Shown: positions 17,202 through 26,524, counted from the stretch's first letter. The stretch: DNA of 64,000 bases from CBDBEU01 sp965204565 (GCA_965204565.1 CBDBEU010000005.1:1116001-1180000); one strand, 5' to 3'. A program made the numbers and translations. The notes: generated by a model not told the origin, from the sequence alone.

Positions 17202-18470
17202 TCAACCGCTGGCACTGGCGGCACTGGCGTGGGCGGTCCAAAAGAACAGCACCAAAAGCGCGGTCACAAGTGCTGCGGCGCTCAGCGCCAATGACCAGTG
17301 AATGCCGGCAAAGCCCGCGCCAAATCCGATGGTAAAGCCGCTGAAAGTGCGGCACCCCAGGGTGCCGACATTGAAAAGGCCGATCGCCCGGCCGCGCAGC
17401 TCGGGCGGTGCGTGAATCTGGGCCAGGGCACGGGCCATGGAATTAAAGGCCAGATCGAGAAAGCCCGCGGCCAGAAGCAGGGCCAGCGCGAGCGTGTAGC
17501 TGGTCGCGACCGCAAATCCGAACATCGCACTTGCCCACAACATAGCAAGGACGAAGGCGGTGCGCGGATTTGACGGCAACAGCGCGCGAGCTTCCAGAAT
17601 GATACCGGCACTCAGCGCGCCAGTGGCATAGGCACCGAGCAGCAGCGTGTAACGCAGGCCATCGACGCCAAATCCGAAATCGCGTGCAAATTGCGGCAAA
17701 TGCGGCTGAAAGCCATTGCCAACTAGGGTAGCGGCAAGGCCACCGAGCAGAGTCATGGCAAACACAACCGGGATCGCCGAAATCTGGCGCATGGCGGTGA
17801 ACATGTCGACAAAGGAGGTCATGCGGCTTGCTGGAGGCTCACGGCCGGCCGGCAGTTTTTGCGGATTATTGATCAGCCAAATCAGCAGCGGCAGATAGAT
17901 CGCGGCATTGATCATGACGGCGCGCGAGGGGCCGAAATATAACAGTAGCGCGCCACCAACCGCCGGGCCCAAAGCCATGCCAAGAGTCAGTGAAGTCGCC
18001 ATCAGGCGGATGCCACTCTGAAGCTGAGGGGTGCCGACAATGGCATGGATCAGGATCTGCGCTGCAGGTGCCCATAGCGCGCCGGCGCAACCATGTACGA
18101 TAAGAAGCACCACGGCATGCCATTTTTCGAGCGAATTAGTCAGAAACAGCCCACCCCAAGCGAGAGACACGGCCATGAATAGCAGCATCGAAATCTGGAT
18201 GATGCGGCGTGGATCATATCTGTCGGCGAGCGCGCCGGCCCAGATGGAGCCGAGTAGAAACGGCAGCCAATGGGAGATGACGGCAAATCCGGCAAGAGAA
18301 GGTGAACGGAACTCGGCATAGATCATCCAATAGGTGATGACGTGTTCGATATGGTCGGCCATCATCGCCATCGCTGCCAACATCAAATACATGCGCGAGG
18401 CGGGATATCTGAGCGCGGCGTAGGAGCGCCGGTCGGGCTGGTCTGCTGAAGCGCCGCCTTGAGCGGTCAT
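17202..18470 (-). CDS. MFS efflux transporter (EntS-like MFS_3 type)
   Basis: This is a 422-residue, 12-helix membrane protein with motif A variant G-A-L-A-D-R-Y-D-P-R-R between TM2 and TM3 and many small-residue helices. The start at 18470 (M-T-A-Q-G-G) is chosen for family length; the frame runs to 18608. It lies 43 bp downstream of a PadR repressor in the same direction, a common pair in which the repressor controls an exporter of toxic compounds. The substrate cannot be told. The stop is 3 bp from the convergent miaA stop. Confidence 0.85.
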   Translation of the reverse strand: MTAQGGASADQPDRRSYAALRYPASRMYLMLAAMAMMADHIEHVITYWMIYAEFRSPSLAGFAVISHWLPFLLGSIWAGALADRYDPRRIIQISMLLFMAVSLAWGGLFLTNSLEKWHAVVLLIVHGCAGALWAPAAQILIHAIVGTPQLQSGIRLMATSLTLGMALGPAVGGALLLYFGPSRAVMINAAIYLPLLIWLINNPQKLPAGREPPASRMTSFVDMFTAMRQISAIPVVFAMTLLGGLAATLVGNGFQPHLPQFARDFGFGVDGLRYTLLLGAYATGALSAGIILEARALLPSNPRTAFVLAMLWASAMFGFAVATSYTLALALLLAAGFLDLAFNSMARALAQIHAPPELRGRAIGLFNVGTLGCRTFSGFTIGFGAGFAGIHWSLALSAAALVTALLVLFFWTAHASAASASG

Positions 18471-18513
18471 TGACGCTTCGTGCCCAACAAGTGTTTCGTG
18501 ATGTGCCCGCTCA

Positions 18514-19071
18514 TCAATTGCGGTCCTCAAGTGCACATATACGCTCACGTGCATCGCGCAGGATGGTGCGAACCTTATCCGCGCGTTCCGGGTCGCGCGA
18601 GCGGGCAATTGATTTCATGGACGTGCGCATCAGGCGAAACACTGGGCGCATGATTTGCGAAGCTTCCTGGTCCATGGCATCCGACCAGCCGGTCCATTCA
18701 TCGTCCTCTGCCCGCGCCCAAATGCGGCTGACGGCGTGAGCCTGATCTTCAAGTGCCTGGCGGCCGTTTTCCGTCAACTCATAAATTCGTTTGCCGGTGT
18801 CGAGTGATTTGCCGGCAGCAAGATCCTGGTCGTGAAGCTGCTGGAGCGTGGGATAGACGCTGCCGGCGCTGGCCTCATAAAGCCCGCCGGTGCGGGATTC
18901 CAGTTTCTTCATCAGTTCATAACCGTGGCGGGGACCGTCTGCCAACAGCGAGAGCAGGGCAAGCGGCAATTCTCCCCGCTCGAAAAAGCTTCCTCGCCAA
19001 CTCCACGGGCCGAACCCATGCCGGCCGTTGTATCGTCCTTGGCGGGAGCCTCTACGATTGGAATGTCTCAT
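18514..19071 (-). CDS. PadR-family transcriptional regulator
   Basis: This is a 185-residue protein. The winged helix is L-A-L-L-S-L-L-A-D-G-P-R-H-G-Y-E-L-M-K-K-L, then G-S-V-Y-P-T-L-Q-Q-L and the wing with K-R-I-Y-E-L-T-E-N-G, followed by a long charged helix for dimerisation. The N terminus is rich in Arg, Gly and His. The ATG at 19071 is preferred over 19137, because the longer form would run over an AT-rich palindrome that is probably its own operator. It likely represses itself and the MFS exporter behind it. Confidence 0.88.
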   Translation of the reverse strand: MRHSNRRGSRQGRYNGRHGFGPWSWRGSFFERGELPLALLSLLADGPRHGYELMKKLESRTGGLYEASAGSVYPTLQQLHDQDLAAGKSLDTGKRIYELTENGRQALEDQAHAVSRIWARAEDDEWTGWSDAMDQEASQIMRPVFRLMRTSMKSIARSRDPERADKVRTILRDARERICALEDRN

Positions 19072-19106
19072 ATAGTTTTCCTTTATTATTTCGATAAACG
19101 CAATGA

Positions 19107-19125
19107 TATGTATATCGACATATAT
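19107..19125 (-). promoter_or_regulatory. Putative PadR operator
   Basis: A near-palindrome of the form TATGTATA-TCGA-CATATATA lies about 36 bp before the padR start, in an otherwise GC-rich region. AT-rich dyads with a central TCGA or similar core are typical for PadR proteins that repress themselves. This is inference from position and symmetry. Confidence 0.5.
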
Positions 19126-19254
19126 ATTGTCAACCACAAATTTGCACCCATTGCGCTATTGGGTGGGGGCAGGGATGATGCGTGCGCCGGGTGTCGCATC
19201 GGTCTGGTTGACGGGGTGGGAAGCACAGATTTTGTTTGAAGGACGCGCGTTATC

Positions 19255-20307
19255 GTGGATTTGACACTTGCAGATTTTGGCTGGCGGACGTTCTTTCAGG
19301 CTCAACTTGATTGTGCTGCCGGGATCGGTTGCAGGCCGGTGCGCGTGACGGCGGTGCATCGCGACAAGATCGAAGTTGCCGCGCCCGGAATCGAGGCCCG
19401 GATAGAGCCGTTTCGGGGTGATCTTTCACACGAAGAGGATGTGGCGACCGTAGGCGATTGGTTGATCCTGGATGCAGGGGGGGAGCGTGCGTCGCGGCGG
19501 CTTGAACGTTACAGCTTGTTCAAGCGCCGGGCCGTCGGAAAAGGGCGCCGTGTGCAGTTGATTGCAGCCAATGTCGATACGCTGTTCATCGTTACCTCCT
19601 GCAACCAGGAGTTCAATCCGGCCCGTCTGGAGAGGTTTTTGTCTCTTGGCCGTGCCGCAGAGGTAACGCCGGTGATCGTTTTGACCAAGGCCGATCTGAC
19701 CGATGATGCAGCCGACTATGCAGCCCGTGTGCGTGAGGCGATGCCGGATGTGCTGGTCGAGATCATCGACGCGCGAAAGCCTGAGGACGCCGCGCATCTG
19801 GCCGGCTGGTGCGGCCATGGGCAGACGATCGCGATGGCTGGTTCATCTGGTGTCGGCAAATCGACGTTGGTCAACACGTTGATGGGGGCAAGCGCGCAAG
19901 AGACCGGCGCAGTGCGCGAAGACGATGATCGCGGACGGCACACCACCTCTTCGCGTTCTTTGCACCGCATGCGGTCTGGCAGCTGGCTGCTTGACATGCC
20001 CGGAATGCGTGAAGTGCAACTCACCGATGTTGCCGAAGCTATAGATCAGGTGTTTGCCGAGATTATCGAACTTGCGGCCGGTTGCCGGTTTGCCAATTGC
20101 ACGCACGAAAATGAGCCCGATTGTGCAACCCGTACTGCGATCGAGGAGGGGCATCTAAAGCCAGAACAGCTCGAGCGGTTCCGTAAACTTGCCGCTGAAG
20201 AGGCTCGTAACAGCGAATTGATTGCAGAGCGACGGGCGAAGGCAAAGAGTTTCGGCAAGATGATCAAGAAAGTGACCCGCGAGAAACGTCAGCGCTTCAA
20301 GAAGTGA
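19255..20307 (+). CDS. rsgA: Ribosome small-subunit-dependent GTPase A
   Basis: This 350-residue late 30S assembly GTPase has an N-terminal OB fold, then the permuted G motifs: G4 L-T-K-A-D-L near 143, G1 G-S-S-G-V-G-K-S-T near 200, and G3 D-M-P-G-M near 246. The C-terminal zinc knuckle is C-R-F-A-N-C-T-H-E-N-E-P-D-C. The Lys/Arg-rich tail fits rRNA binding. It starts with GTG at 19255. Confidence 0.93.
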   Translation: MDLTLADFGWRTFFQAQLDCAAGIGCRPVRVTAVHRDKIEVAAPGIEARIEPFRGDLSHEEDVATVGDWLILDAGGERASRRLERYSLFKRRAVGKGRRVQLIAANVDTLFIVTSCNQEFNPARLERFLSLGRAAEVTPVIVLTKADLTDDAADYAARVREAMPDVLVEIIDARKPEDAAHLAGWCGHGQTIAMAGSSGVGKSTLVNTLMGASAQETGAVREDDDRGRHTTSSRSLHRMRSGSWLLDMPGMREVQLTDVAEAIDQVFAEIIELAAGCRFANCTHENEPDCATRTAIEEGHLKPEQLERFRKLAAEEARNSELIAERRAKAKSFGKMIKKVTREKRQRFKK

Positions 20308-20387
20308 GAAACTTGTTGAGAGGCACCTTCTTGACCGATATGGTGCAGTGCACTAGGTTGCTGGTCTGTTTGGTGGAGGGGCGCGAA

Positions 20388-20429
20388 ATGCGCGTTTCGG
20401 GACTTGTAGTAGGATGGCGCATCGCCTGA
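20388..20429 (+). CDS. Leader peptide of the ilvI attenuator
   Basis: A 13-residue ORF, M-R-V-S-G-L-V-V-G-W-R-I-A, follows a GGTGGAGGGG ribosome site. Leu, Val, Val and Ile codons in such a short peptide, 40 bp before a strong terminator and 120 bp before the acetolactate synthase gene, are the layout of a classic ribosome-mediated attenuator. Stalling on Val/Leu/Ile codons would favour an alternative fold over the terminator. Attenuation of ilv genes is established for Proteobacteria; the present case is inferred from sequence. Confidence 0.75.
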   Translation: MRVSGLVVGWRIA

Positions 20430-20467
20430 TGGCTTAACAGCCGTCACGAATGGTGGTGCGCGTAAAT

Positions 20468-20487
20468 GGGGCTTCGGCCCCTTTTTT
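20468..20487 (+). terminator. Rho-independent terminator/attenuator before ilvI
   Basis: A perfect GGGGC-TTCG-GCCCC hairpin is directly followed by six T. It sits between the leader peptide and ilvI, so it is the attenuator terminator rather than the end of rsgA alone. It could serve both. Confidence 0.85.
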
Positions 20488-20547
20488 ATTGCGCAGGATT
20501 ACCATGAGGATAGAAATCAGCGGCTCTATGAGCCATTCGGGAAAGCA

Positions 20548-22326
20548 ATGGGGGGCGATATGCCACGGCAAATGACCGGCGCTGAGATGATCATCACTGC
20601 TCTCGCCGATCACGGTGTGGAGTCGGTGTTCGGCTATCCGGGCGGCGCCGTGCTGCCAATCTATGACGAGCTGTTCCAGCAGGAAAAGGTTCGCCATGTT
20701 CTGGTGCGCCATGAACAAGGTGCAGCGCACGCGGCGGAAGGTTATGCCCGCTCGTCGGGCAGGCCGGGCGTCTTGATCGTCACGTCGGGGCCGGGCGCAA
20801 CCAATGCTGTGACCGGGCTTACCGATGCGCTGTGCGACTCCATCCCGGTGATTTGCATTTCCGGCCAGGTACCGACGCATTTGATCGGCAATGACGCGTT
20901 TCAGGAATGCGACACGGTCGGTATTACGCGACCGTGCACCAAGCACAACTGGCTGGTGCGCGATGTAAATGATCTCGCGCGGGTGATGCACGAAGCGTTC
21001 TATGTAGCAACGACGGGACGCCCGGGGCCGGTTGTGGTCGATGTCCCAAAAGATGTGCAATTCGCGACCGGCACCTATGTCGAGCCCGGCAACATCCGCC
21101 ACAAGACATACAACCCGCGCACAAAAGGCGACCCGGCGGCAATCAAGCGCGTGGTCGATCTGATTGCCAACGCAAAAAAACCGATATTCTACACCGGTGG
21201 CGGTGTGATCAATTCAGGCACGGCAGCGTGCGAGAACCTGCGCAAGCTGGTGCGCGCCACCGGTTACCCGATCACCTCGACGTTGATGGGGCTCGGCGCT
21301 TATCCGGGTTCTGACAAACAGTGGCTGGGAATGCTCGGTATGCATGGCACCTATGAAGCCAATCTGGCGATGCATGGCTGCGATGTGATGATCTGTATCG
21401 GCGCGCGCTTCGATGACAGGATTACCGGCAAGACTGATGAATTTTCACCGGGTTCGGTGAAGATTCATGTCGATATCGATGCGTCCTCGATCAACAAGAA
21501 TGTTGAAGTCGATGTGCCGATTCTGGGCGATTGCGGTTCAGTATTGGCCGACATGCTGAAAGTCTGGCGCGCCAAGAAAGCAAAGCCGGACGCGAACGCT
21601 CTGAAAAAATGGTGGGGCGAGATCGACATCTGGCGGGAGCGTAAATGCTTGTCCTACAAGGCAAGCAAGGATGTCATCATGCCGCAATTTGCGCTGGAGC
21701 GGCTCTATGAGTTCACCAAGGATCGTGATGTGTTCATCGCCACCGAGGTCGGTCAGCACCAGATGTGGGCGGCGCAGTTCTACAAGTTCGAAGAACCTAA
21801 TCGATGGATGACGTCGGGTGGGCTTGGCACCATGGGATACGGGTTGCCGGCGGCCAATGGCGTTCAGGTGGCGCATCCAGACTCGCTGGTGATCGATATC
21901 GCAGGTGATGCCTCGATCCTGATGAACATTCAGGAGGTGTCGACTGCTGTTCAGTACCGGCTCAATACCAAGGTGTTCATTCTCAACAATGGCTATATGG
22001 GGATGGTGCGACAGTGGCAGCAGCTGCTTCATGGCAATCGTCTGTCGGAGAGTTACACGGAATCGCTGCCCGATTTCGTCAAGCTCGCCGAAGCCTATGG
22101 CGCCATCGGACTTCAAGTCACCAAGCCGGCCGATCTTGATGATGCGATCATCAAGATGATCGAGACACCAGGACCTGTGATTATGGACTGCGTTGTGGCG
22201 GGGCTTGCCAATTGCTTTCCGATGATCCCGTCAGGAAAGGCACATAACGACATGATTCTCGGCGAGGATGTTCCCGACGAAGAGGTCGAGAACGCGATCT
22301 GTGAGCAAGGTAAGGTACTGGTATGA
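20548..22326 (+). CDS. ilvI: Acetolactate synthase, large (catalytic) subunit
   Basis: This is a 592-residue ThDP enzyme for the first common step of valine, leucine and isoleucine synthesis. The N-terminal domain has the activating Glu in V-R-H-E-Q-G-A-A-H-A-A-E-G-Y. The FAD-binding middle domain has F-D-D-R-I-T-G-K. The C-terminal ThDP motif runs from G-D-A-S through N-N; the usual G-D-G is G-D-A here. The start lies 60 bp after the attenuator. The small subunit gene follows 25 bp downstream. Confidence 0.95.
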   Translation: MGGDMPRQMTGAEMIITALADHGVESVFGYPGGAVLPIYDELFQQEKVRHVLVRHEQGAAHAAEGYARSSGRPGVLIVTSGPGATNAVTGLTDALCDSIPVICISGQVPTHLIGNDAFQECDTVGITRPCTKHNWLVRDVNDLARVMHEAFYVATTGRPGPVVVDVPKDVQFATGTYVEPGNIRHKTYNPRTKGDPAAIKRVVDLIANAKKPIFYTGGGVINSGTAACENLRKLVRATGYPITSTLMGLGAYPGSDKQWLGMLGMHGTYEANLAMHGCDVMICIGARFDDRITGKTDEFSPGSVKIHVDIDASSINKNVEVDVPILGDCGSVLADMLKVWRAKKAKPDANALKKWWGEIDIWRERKCLSYKASKDVIMPQFALERLYEFTKDRDVFIATEVGQHQMWAAQFYKFEEPNRWMTSGGLGTMGYGLPAANGVQVAHPDSLVIDIAGDASILMNIQEVSTAVQYRLNTKVFILNNGYMGMVRQWQQLLHGNRLSESYTESLPDFVKLAEAYGAIGLQVTKPADLDDAIIKMIETPGPVIMDCVVAGLANCFPMIPSGKAHNDMILGEDVPDEEVENAICEQGKVLV

Positions 22327-22351
22327 TGTGGCGCACAGAGGCGATGATATC

Positions 22352-22909
22352 ATGAATGCCAATCAGCCGGGTTCGGCCTATTTTCTTGACAGCAGAGATG
22401 AGTGTGAGGAACGCCATACTCTTTCGGTGATTGTTGACAATGAGCCTGGCGTTCTGGCGCGGGTGATCGGTCTGTTTTCAGGCCGTGGCTACAATATCGA
22501 CTCGCTCACCGTATCGGAGACCGAGCACGAAAAACACATTTCGCGCATCACCATTGTTACCACCGGCGCGCCGTTGGTGATCGAACAGATCAAGGCGCAG
22601 CTTGAAAGACTGGTGCCGGTGCACCGGGTTTCAGATCTCACGGCTGAGTTTGGCGAGCTTGGCGCGATCGAGCGTGAACTGGCGCTGATCAAGGTCGCAG
22701 GCAAAGGTGAGATGCGGCTCGAGGCGTTGAGATTGGCGGAAGCCTTCGAGGCAGTCACGGTTGATGCTACGCTTGAGAGTTTCATCTTCCAGCTCACCGG
22801 GCGCACCCGCGAGGTCGATCGATTCATTGGTTTGATGAGCGAAATCGGACTTGTCGAGGTGTCGCGCACGGGCAGTGCGGCGATGAGCCGCGGCGCCAGG
22901 GGAATGTGA
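22352..22909 (+). CDS. ilvH: Acetolactate synthase, small (regulatory) subunit
   Basis: This 185-residue subunit gives valine feedback control and raises activity of the large subunit. The N-terminal ACT domain has V-D-N-E-P-G-V-L-A-R-V-I-G-L-F-S-G-R-G-Y-N. The C-terminal ACT-like domain has F-E-L-T-type F-Q-L-T-G and I-G-L-V-E-V-S-R-T-G. The ATG at 22352 is used; the frame opens earlier inside ilvI. Confidence 0.94.
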   Translation: MNANQPGSAYFLDSRDECEERHTLSVIVDNEPGVLARVIGLFSGRGYNIDSLTVSETEHEKHISRITIVTTGAPLVIEQIKAQLERLVPVHRVSDLTAEFGELGAIERELALIKVAGKGEMRLEALRLAEAFEAVTVDATLESFIFQLTGRTREVDRFIGLMSEIGLVEVSRTGSAAMSRGARGM

Positions 22910-22924
22910 GAGCGGCGGTATTTG

Positions 22925-23511
22925 ATGCTCTCTTCAATCTGCATCTTCACCGGCTCTTCTCATGGCCGGCTCGAAGCCTATTCGGCAGCGGCAAGCGAGA
23001 TTGGACGTTTTCTGGCCGAGCGTCAGATCAATCTGGTGTTCGGCGGTGGACATGTGGGACTGATGGGCAAGGCTGCGCGGATGGCTGCCTTGGAGCTGGG
23101 GGGACGGTCACTGGGGTTATTCCACGCTCGATGGTTGAGCGCGAGCTAGCGCATGAAGGTCTGACGCAGCTTCTCGTGGTTGGCTCGATGCATGAGCGCA
23201 AGGCCAAGATGGCCGAGCTTTCGGACGGTTTCATCGCTTTGCCGGGCGGTATCGGTACGCTTGAAGAGACCTTCGAAGTATGGACTTGGGCGCAGCTCGG
23301 CTATCACGGAAAGTCGGTCGGTTTGCTCAATGTTGCAGGCTACTACGATCCGCTGATCGCATTTTTCGAGCGCATGGTGGAGGAGGGGTTCATTTGCCCT
23401 GAGTACAAGAGCATGCTGCATGTGACCGACAATCCCGCAACTCTGATTGCGGCGATGGAACGCTATGAGCCAAATGCCACACCGAAATGGATTGATCGCG
23501 GGGAGACGTGA
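22925..23511 (+). pseudogene. LOG-family protein (TIGR00730 type), frameshifted
   Basis: Two frames join into one LOG protein. The first (from ATG 22925) has I-C-I-F-T-G-S-S and L-V-F-G-G-G-H-V-G-L-M-G; the second has G-V-I-P-R-S-M and the signature P-G-G-I-G-T-L-E-E. The switch is at a run of six G (23098-23103), so a single-base indel separates them. LOG enzymes cleave nucleoside 5'-monophosphates (cytokinin activation in plants, general nucleotide metabolism in bacteria). As everything else is well kept, this could be a very recent mutation or an assembly error. Confidence 0.8.
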
Positions 23512-23648
23512 GGGCAGTGGTTTGGCCGCAACCCGGCGCTCGTTTGTTGCCTCTCACCCATGCGCCCGCTAGAACCACGGCGTAATTGGTGAAATTCGAG
23601 GCCCATGGCACAAGCTTGGCCCATAACACACAAGAATGAGGAATTGTC

Positions 23649-24668
23649 ATGCGCGTCCACTACGATCGCGACGCTGATCTTGGTCTCATCAAGGGCCGCA
23701 AGGTCGGTATAGTTGGCTTCGGCAGCCAGGGCCATGCGCACGCCCTGAATTTGCGCGACTCGGGCTGTATAGACGTCGCGATCGGCCTCAGGCCGGGTTC
23801 AGCCTCCGAGGCCAAGGCCAAAGAACAGAAGCTTGAGGTGATGTCGGTGGCGGATCTCGCCAAATGGGCCGACATGATCATGATGTGCGCACCGGACGAG
23901 ATTCAGTCCGATATCTACAATGACCATATCGCCGCCAATATTCATGATGGTGCAGCGATCGCATTTGCACATGGTCTCAATGTTCATTTCCGGCTGATCG
24001 AGCCCGCCGATACGATAGATGTTGTCATGGTGGCGCCCAAGGGTCCGGGTCACACGGTGCGCGGTGAATATGTGAAGGGCGGTGGTGTGCCGTGCCTGAT
24101 GGCGGTCGACCATGACGCATCGGGAAATGCGCATGATCTGGCGCTTTCGTACGCAAGTGCCATTGGCGGCGGGCGCACAGGAATTATCGAGACCACATTC
24201 AAGGAAGAATGCGAAACCGATCTGTTCGGCGAACAAGCAGTTTTGTGTGGTGGTCTGGTAGAAATGATAAGGGCCGGTTTCGAGACCTTGGTGGAGGCCG
24301 GATATGCGCCGGAGATGGCCTATTTCGAGTGCCTTCATGAGGTCAAGCTGATCGTCGACCTCATCTACGAGGGTGGCATCGCCAATATGAACTACTCGAT
24401 CTCAAATACGGCTGAATATGGCGAGTATGTTTCCGGCCCCAGGGTTGTGACCGATGAAACCAGAGCGGAGATGAAACGCATCTTGAAGGACATTCAGTCC
24501 GGCAGGTTCGTCACCCGTTGGATGAGTGAGTGCAAGGCAGGCCAGCCGACTTTCAAGGCAACCAGGCGGCTCAACGATGCCCATCCAGTCGAGGACGTGG
24601 GTGCGAGACTGCGCGGCATGATGCCGTGGATCACCGCCGGTGCTCTGGTCGACAAGAACAAGAACTGA
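23649..24668 (+). CDS. ilvC: Ketol-acid reductoisomerase (class I)
   Basis: This 339-residue NADPH- and Mg2+-dependent enzyme does the second common step of branched-chain amino acid synthesis. The Rossmann motif G-F-G-S-Q-G-H-A-H-A-L-N lies near residue 25. The Mg-binding acidic residues lie in T-D-L-F-G-E-Q and in the C-terminal helices (Y-F-E-C-L-H-E). The class I length without the extra domain is usual for this order. It follows ilvH by 740 bp, with the broken LOG gene between them. Confidence 0.95.
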   Translation: MRVHYDRDADLGLIKGRKVGIVGFGSQGHAHALNLRDSGCIDVAIGLRPGSASEAKAKEQKLEVMSVADLAKWADMIMMCAPDEIQSDIYNDHIAANIHDGAAIAFAHGLNVHFRLIEPADTIDVVMVAPKGPGHTVRGEYVKGGGVPCLMAVDHDASGNAHDLALSYASAIGGGRTGIIETTFKEECETDLFGEQAVLCGGLVEMIRAGFETLVEAGYAPEMAYFECLHEVKLIVDLIYEGGIANMNYSISNTAEYGEYVSGPRVVTDETRAEMKRILKDIQSGRFVTRWMSECKAGQPTFKATRRLNDAHPVEDVGARLRGMMPWITAGALVDKNKN

Positions 24669-24699
24669 AGTGCGATTTGACGATAGCCGGAAGTGAGCG

Positions 24700-25206
24700 A
24701 TGGGGCGGGGCGATTTTGCGAGTTTTCTGTATTGGCTAGAGCACCATGAAGACGAGACCCGTGACGCCAAGAACTGTTTTCCGATCGGCGCGTTGCACAG
24801 CTCAGATGGTGCATTGATACTCGGGATCATGGGCGATCACACCGCCAATGCCGGTCTTATCTATCCGCCATGCGGTTCAATCGATGATGATGACATCGTC
24901 GAAGGGCAGGTCGATTCTGGTGCCAATATTGCCCGCGAGGTAGCTGAGGAAACCGGACTGAATATTGATCCATAACCCCCGGATTTCTGGATTGCGGTGG
25001 ACCATGGGCCACGCCGTGCTCTGGTCTGCAGCATCGATCTTGCCGAGAGCGCAGAAGTGCTGGAACGCAAGATCGAGGCTCATCTAGCAAGTCAGCAAGA
25101 CTCCGAACTCGCTGGAATTCATGTCTTGCGCAGTCGCGATGACATAATACCCGGGCGAACGCCAGTTCATACGCTGGCCTACATTGACCAGATTTTTGCA
25201 GCGTAA
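24700..25206 (+). pseudogene. NUDIX-like hydrolase with an in-frame stop
   Basis: The frame from 24700 shows a NUDIX-like stretch: P-P-C-G-S-I-D-D-D-D, then R-E-V-A-E-E-T-G-L. It meets a TAA at 24973-24975 and continues in the same frame to 25206 with no other defect (A-V-D-H-G-P-R-R-A-L). The canonical Glu before the R-E-V-x-E-E part is not in its usual place, as in some divergent NUDIX groups. The substrate is unknown. Either the gene is interrupted by one nonsense change or only the front half is made. Confidence 0.65.
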
Positions 25207-25224
25207 GCCGCTTGGGATGCAGAA

Positions 25225-26181
25225 ATGCAGCTTGAATTTCATACTCTGGATGAGTTTGCGCCCAAGCAATTTTTTGGAAATCCGTTGGCGGTGGTTAGTG
25301 GTGCTGATGAGCTTGAAACGGACATCATGCAGACGATTGCGCGCGAATTCAATCTGTCTGAGACCGCGTTTCTGAAGACGCCGGAAAATCCGGTGCACTC
25401 GACGGCGGTAAGGATTTTTTACGCCCGACCGTGAATTGCCTTTTGCCAGGCATCCGACAATTGGTGCAGCCGCAGTGCTTGCATTGCACAAATTTGACGA
25501 CGAAGTCGAGCACGAGGCAATTATCACGCTGGAAGAAGAAATCGGGCTGGTGCGTACGGGCGTCAGGATTTTACCGGGTGAACCGATCCATGCGGCGTTC
25601 GACGTGCCAAAGATCGCGGAGGAACTGGGTGTCCCCGGCCAGCGCGATGACATTGCCGCAGCTGTTGGACTGACGTCCGGGGAAATCGGCTTTGATAATC
25701 ATCGTCCATGCATATTCTCGGCCGGCGTATCCTATGTGTTCGTGCCGGTACGCGATCTTGCTCCGCTTTCACGCGCCTGGCCGGTGGACATGCTTTGGCG
25801 CCGGGGGTACCTTGCCGACACTGGCGCAGCCTATCTTTATCGCCGCGAGACAAGGGATCCAGCAAGCAGTTTTGCGGCGCGCATGTTTTCGCCGGGATTG
25901 GGCATGGTGGAGGATCCGTCAACCGGAAGCGCTGCTGCGGCGTTCGCCGGTGTTGTTACCCGTTTTGAAGCTTTGGGCGGGAAGCGTCATGTCTTCACTC
26001 TTGGCAAGGTGCGGACATGGGGCGGCCCAGTTCCATCAATCTTGAAGTCGAGCTTTCAGCGGGCCGGCTGGAGAGTGTGCGTATCGGCGGAGATTGCGTG
26101 ATTGTTGGTAGGGGGAGATTTCAGTCTGAGTGCCAAGATCTCCAGCCTGGTGGCTTTGGAATGCATTCAACCGGTTGCTGA
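25225..26181 (+). pseudogene. PhzF-family isomerase/epimerase, two frameshifts
   Basis: The N-terminal part has the PhzF start F-H-T-L-D-E-F and F-G-N-P-L-A-V-V with catalytic E in S-E-T-A-F. A T6 run near 25415 shifts the frame, and the next frame restores L-P-F-A-R-H-P-T-I-G-A-A. The C-terminal part holds E-D-P-S-T-G-S-A-A-A-A-F. A second shift near 26005 is needed for the usual M-G-R-P-S end. PhzF proteins are trans-2,3-dihydro-3-hydroxyanthranilate isomerase-like, with mostly unknown substrates outside phenazine producers. With two shifts it is unlikely to be functional. Confidence 0.75.
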
Positions 26182-26307
26182 AAACGCTTGTTAGTCCTAC
26201 AAATAATAAATGTGCCATTGGTGCGCGCGATCGCCCGCAGCTGCAATCGACATGACCTATTAAAATACCTTGCGGGCGACATTGGATTGGGCAGAGTGAT
26301 TATTCAG

Positions 26308-26415
26308 ATGACAGATTCGTGGAATTTCACGCATTCTGCCGATGTCTATTCATGCCAGGCCCATTCCACGACGAGGAATGAACTGCGCGTGGTCCTTCTG
26401 CTTACCTGCCCCTGA
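26308..26415 (+). CDS. Leucine-rich leader peptide upstream of leuA
   Basis: A 35-residue ORF ends N-E-L-R-V-V-L-L-L-T-C-P and stops 109 bp before leuA. The cluster of Leu codons preceded by two Val codons is what a leuA attenuator leader needs; such leaders are known for alphaproteobacterial leuA. The ATG at 26308 is the only in-frame ATG close by, but without a strong ribosome site, so the true start is uncertain. Confidence 0.55.
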   Translation: MTDSWNFTHSADVYSCQAHSTTRNELRVVLLLTCP

Positions 26416-26442
26416 GCGCCGGGCGGCCCGTGGGCGGGCAGG
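26405..26442 (+). promoter_or_regulatory. GC-rich hairpin overlapping the leuA leader stop codon
   Basis: CCTGCCC at 26405 pairs with GGGCAGG at 26436, enclosing further GC-rich sequence, and overlaps the last codons of the leader peptide. A ribosome stalled on the Leu codons would block or open this stem. No T run follows, so it is not a plain intrinsic terminator; it may be an anti-terminator arm or act on translation. Confidence 0.45.
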
Positions 26443-26524
26443 CGTTTAGGGGTAGAGCGAGTTTTGGAGAAGACAGCTCCGAGGCCCCGGCATGTCCGGT
26501 CAGCTTCGACGGAAGGACCGACTA

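Noticed and set aside
24973..24975. In-frame TAA in the NUDIX-like gene as possible recoding.
   Set aside because: TAA is not a known recoding codon in these bacteria, and the residue expected there is not a redox Cys. A nonsense change is more likely.
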